DNA of 62,154 nt from Candidatus Gastranaerophilales bacterium (lineage in GTDB: Bacteria > Cyanobacteriota > Vampirovibrionia > Gastranaerophilales > Gastranaerophilaceae): assembly GCA_944324225.1 (NCBI GenBank), contig CALUVL010000013.1, forward strand, positions 1-62,154, given 5' to 3'. Below are positions 60,621 through 62,154 of this stretch, piece after piece. How positions within the stretch are numbered: the first letter of the stretch is position 1; every line of letters begins with the position of its first letter. A program made the translations under genes and the position numbers. The notes beneath the pieces are model-generated. The model was not told the origin of the DNA. It did no database searches and was given only the letters and a program-made list of their open reading frames with translations.

Positions 60621-60809
60621 ATGGCCAGAGTACTTATTTCAATGCCGGAAAGATTTTTAGACGAAATTGACAATCTTGCAATTAATGAAAATCGTACCAG
60701 ATCAGAGTTGATTCGTGAAGCTCTCCGTACATATATGTATCGTAATCAGGTGCGTAATTCAAAAAGAGCAGAATCAAACGCAGAAATTCTTGACAATCTG
60801 CTCAGTTAA
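60621..60809 (+). CDS. Ribbon-helix-helix regulator (second copy)
   Basis: A 62-residue protein closely similar to the 11849-12037 product: the same ARVLISMPE strand and RSELIREALRTY helix, differing mainly in the C-terminal 20 residues. DNA-binding homodimer. AAAGGAG ribosome binding site; TATATATAAGAG lies upstream. A 57-residue gene follows at 60856. Confidence 0.85.
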   Translation: MARVLISMPERFLDEIDNLAINENRTRSELIREALRTYMYRNQVRNSKRAESNAEILDNLLS

Positions 60810-60855
60810 CATTAATAATATAGGAAAAAGGATAAACAGATCAGGGGGAAAAATT

Positions 60856-61029
60856 ATGGAAAACTTAGACAAAGACTATATGATGTCATCTTTAGATGAA
60901 TACTTCAATTTACTTGAAAAAGAAAATGCTAAACGTTCTGAAATGGTCGCAAAATCTTTGACAAAATATTTAAGAAATTCTCAAACCTATGGCAAATTCG
61001 ACGAAATTCAAGTTGCTCAAGCCAACTAA
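60856..61029 (+). CDS. Small 57-residue helical protein
   Basis: Short ORF (begins MENLDKDYMMSSLDEYFNLL) with an AGGGGG ribosome binding site eight bases before the ATG, 46 bases after the RHH gene, so likely co-transcribed. Charged amphipathic helix, no known domain. Not a recognisable toxin. Terminator follows at 61054-61080. Confidence 0.6.
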   Translation: MENLDKDYMMSSLDEYFNLLEKENAKRSEMVAKSLTKYLRNSQTYGKFDEIQVAQAN

Positions 61030-61053
61030 TTTACGACATACAACAAAATTGAA

Positions 61054-61080
61054 ACACCCTGTTTTTATAAAACAGGGTGT
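61054..61080. terminator. Bidirectional terminator
   Basis: Perfect ACACCCTGTTTT / AAAACAGGGTGT stem between convergent genes ending at 61029 and 61104. Confidence 0.85.
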
Positions 61081-61103
61081 TGTGTTATATAAAATAATTT
61101 TAT

Positions 61104-61466
61104 CTACTTAAATTTTGCAATTAATTTTTCGCCCCGCTTAATAAGCTCCTCGGTAAACATTTTAAATGTATTCATATCAAATGGCAATTCGCCATCTGCC
61201 AATTTAATTCGGCATTTTATACCGGCTTTTGCTTTGGTATTTGAAAATTCAGCAAAAGTTTCCTTTGGGATTACAACAATGCCGCTGGAAAGTCTTTTAG
61301 GTTCTCTTTGAATTGTAACAATATCAATTTGTGTGTACTTTTTACCGGCTTTAAAATTTTTGACCGCTTTAAACTCCTTAGGGTCTAAGGCTGCCTTAAA
61401 TTTTGTAAGAGTTTGGGGTGAAAATCTTCCGTTAAATGAATTTTGATCGGTTAGACTAATCTGCAT
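61104..61466 (-). CDS. Small protein with N-terminal S-F-x-G motif
   Basis: Unrecognised 120-residue protein. Starts MQISLTDQN with S-F-N-G at 10-13, matching the N-terminal signature of the 41256, 43785 and 44549 proteins. The rest is basic and beta-rich (QIDIVTIQREPKRL, GIVVIPKETFAEF, GIKCRIKLADGEL). No membrane segment, so the motif is not tied to membrane proteins. Function unknown. Confidence 0.65.
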   Translation of the reverse strand: MQISLTDQNSFNGRFSPQTLTKFKAALDPKEFKAVKNFKAGKKYTQIDIVTIQREPKRLSSGIVVIPKETFAEFSNTKAKAGIKCRIKLADGELPFDMNTFKMFTEELIKRGEKLIAKFK

Positions 61467-61529
61467 AAAAATTCTCCTAAACTTTGTTGTGTTTTAATAA
61501 AAAACATATAAATATTTTTTTGCTTCTAA

Positions 61530-61565
61530 AAAAGAGTTTGCCTTATAAATAAAGCAAACTCTTTT
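61530..61565 (-). terminator. Terminator after tuf
   Basis: Stem AAAAGAGTTTGC / GCAAACTCTTTT with a T-rich tail on the reverse strand, downstream of tuf. Confidence 0.85.
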
Positions 61566-61587
61566 AAAATTTTGTTTGTATCAAAAA

Positions 61588-62154
61588 TTATTCAATAATT
61601 TTGTCAACAACACCAGCACCAACTGTACGTCCGCCTTCACGGATAGCAAATCTCATACCTTCTTCGATAGCAACCGGAGCGATAAGTTCAACTTCCATTA
61701 CAACGTTGTCGCCAGGCATAACCATTTGACCGTCGAATTTAATTGAACCGGTAACGTCAGTTGTTCTGATGTAGAACTGAGGTCTGTATCCGGGGAAGAA
61801 AGGAGTGTGACGTCCGCCTTCTTCTTTTGTCAAAACGTAAACGTTAGCTGTAAATTTAGTGTGCGGATGAATTGTTCCCGGTTTAGCAAGAACCTGACCA
61901 CGCTGAATATCAGTTTTATCAACACCACGGAGCAAAGCGCCAATGTTGTCACCTGCTTGACCTTGGTCAAGAGATTTTCTAAACATTTCAACACCGGTAA
62001 CAGTTGTTTTCTTAGTTTCGCCTAAACCAACGATTTCAACTTCATCACCAACTTTAACGATACCACGTTCAACACGACCTGTAGCAACAGTACCACGACC
62101 TGTGATAGAGAATACGTCTTCAACAGGCATCAAGAACGGTTTGTCCAAATCACG
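61588..62154 (-). CDS. tuf: Elongation factor Tu, C-terminal part (cut by window edge)
   Basis: The reading frame runs out of the window at 62154, so only about the last 188 residues are present: domains 2 and 3 ([99 protein letters not shown], and the end [10 protein letters not shown]). The GTPase domain and start codon lie outside. The terminator follows. Confidence 0.96.
   Translation of the reverse strand, partial: RDLDKPFLMPVEDVFSITGRGTVATGRVERGIVKVGDEVEIVGLGETKKTTVTGVEMFRKSLDQGQAGDNIGALLRGVDKTDIQRGQVLAKPGTIHPHTKFTANVYVLTKEEGGRHTPFFPGYRPQFYIRTTDVTGSIKFDGQMVMPGDNVVMEVELIAPVAIEEGMRFAIREGGRTVGAGVVDKIIE

Overview
The window looks like a stretch of chromosome from an AT-rich, Gram-negative-type bacterium, most likely a non-photosynthetic cyanobacterial relative (Melainabacteria / Gastranaerophilales type). 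This placement is inferred. It rests on low GC, kdsA (Kdo synthesis), a DUF3326 gene of the cyanobacterial kind, a type II/IV prepilin with the sequence AEVLITLGI, DUF948/YtxH-type envelope proteins, lineage-specific proteins with an N-terminal S/N-F-x-G motif, and repeated copies of the cyanobacterial HLR1 (RpaB) operator. No rRNA, CRISPR array, prophage or intact insertion sequence was seen.

Layout. 1-4.3 kb: a multi-HTH regulator, an EndoQ-like nuclease fused to a UvrD-type helicase, and a MarR-like regulator. 4.4-8.1 kb: small lineage-specific proteins, a short TspO homologue and a CheD-like protein. 8.1-11.6 kb: a reverse-strand housekeeping operon pyrH-frr-cdsA-rnc-rpe. 11.6-13.9 kb: a ribbon-helix-helix regulator, a structured intergenic RNA candidate and a YtxH/DUF948 cluster. 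13.9-21.6 kb: murT, pdxJ, rex, a second CheD-like protein, coaX and hisS. 21.8-33.5 kb: a TPR protein, rqcP, a phosphoesterase, a CNNM/CorC-type transporter, a repeat-rich spacer, a FliA/WhiG-like sigma factor, an OmpA-like protein, an M16-like protein, and kdsA-MBL-pheS. 33.6-39.6 kb: a SIS protein, gatB, the HEAT-queC-DUF366-SPOR operon and tRNA-Arg(ACG). 39.7-45.4 kb: a TupA-like ATP-grasp protein and several S-F-x-G proteins, including a translationally coupled pair of membrane proteins. 45.5-49 kb: nadB-nadC and a mosaic of dispersed repeats. 49-55.3 kb: a NarL-type response regulator, a stand-alone LuxR HTH paralogue, an EamA transporter, and an AMIN-amidase/murI pair. 55.3-62.1 kb: clpP between two coiled-coil proteins, a 5-FTHF cyclo-ligase, a cobalamin adenosyltransferase, a prepilin preceded by a G12-tract mini-ORF, a second RHH regulator, and the 3-prime part of tuf.

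The strongest unexplained signals are: (1) five perfect and one near-perfect HLR1-type direct repeats, all in the same orientation relative to a downstream gene that is mostly a small lineage-specific protein; (2) a two-part N-terminal signature (M-K/Q-I/V-S/T/N, then S/N-F-x-G) on otherwise unrelated proteins, suggesting a shared targeting route; (3) two CheD-like putative glutamine deamidases outside any chemotaxis context that keep the Thr-Cys-His spacing; (4) two 12-base C/G tracts in an AT-rich genome, one inside a mini-ORF just upstream of a prepilin gene.
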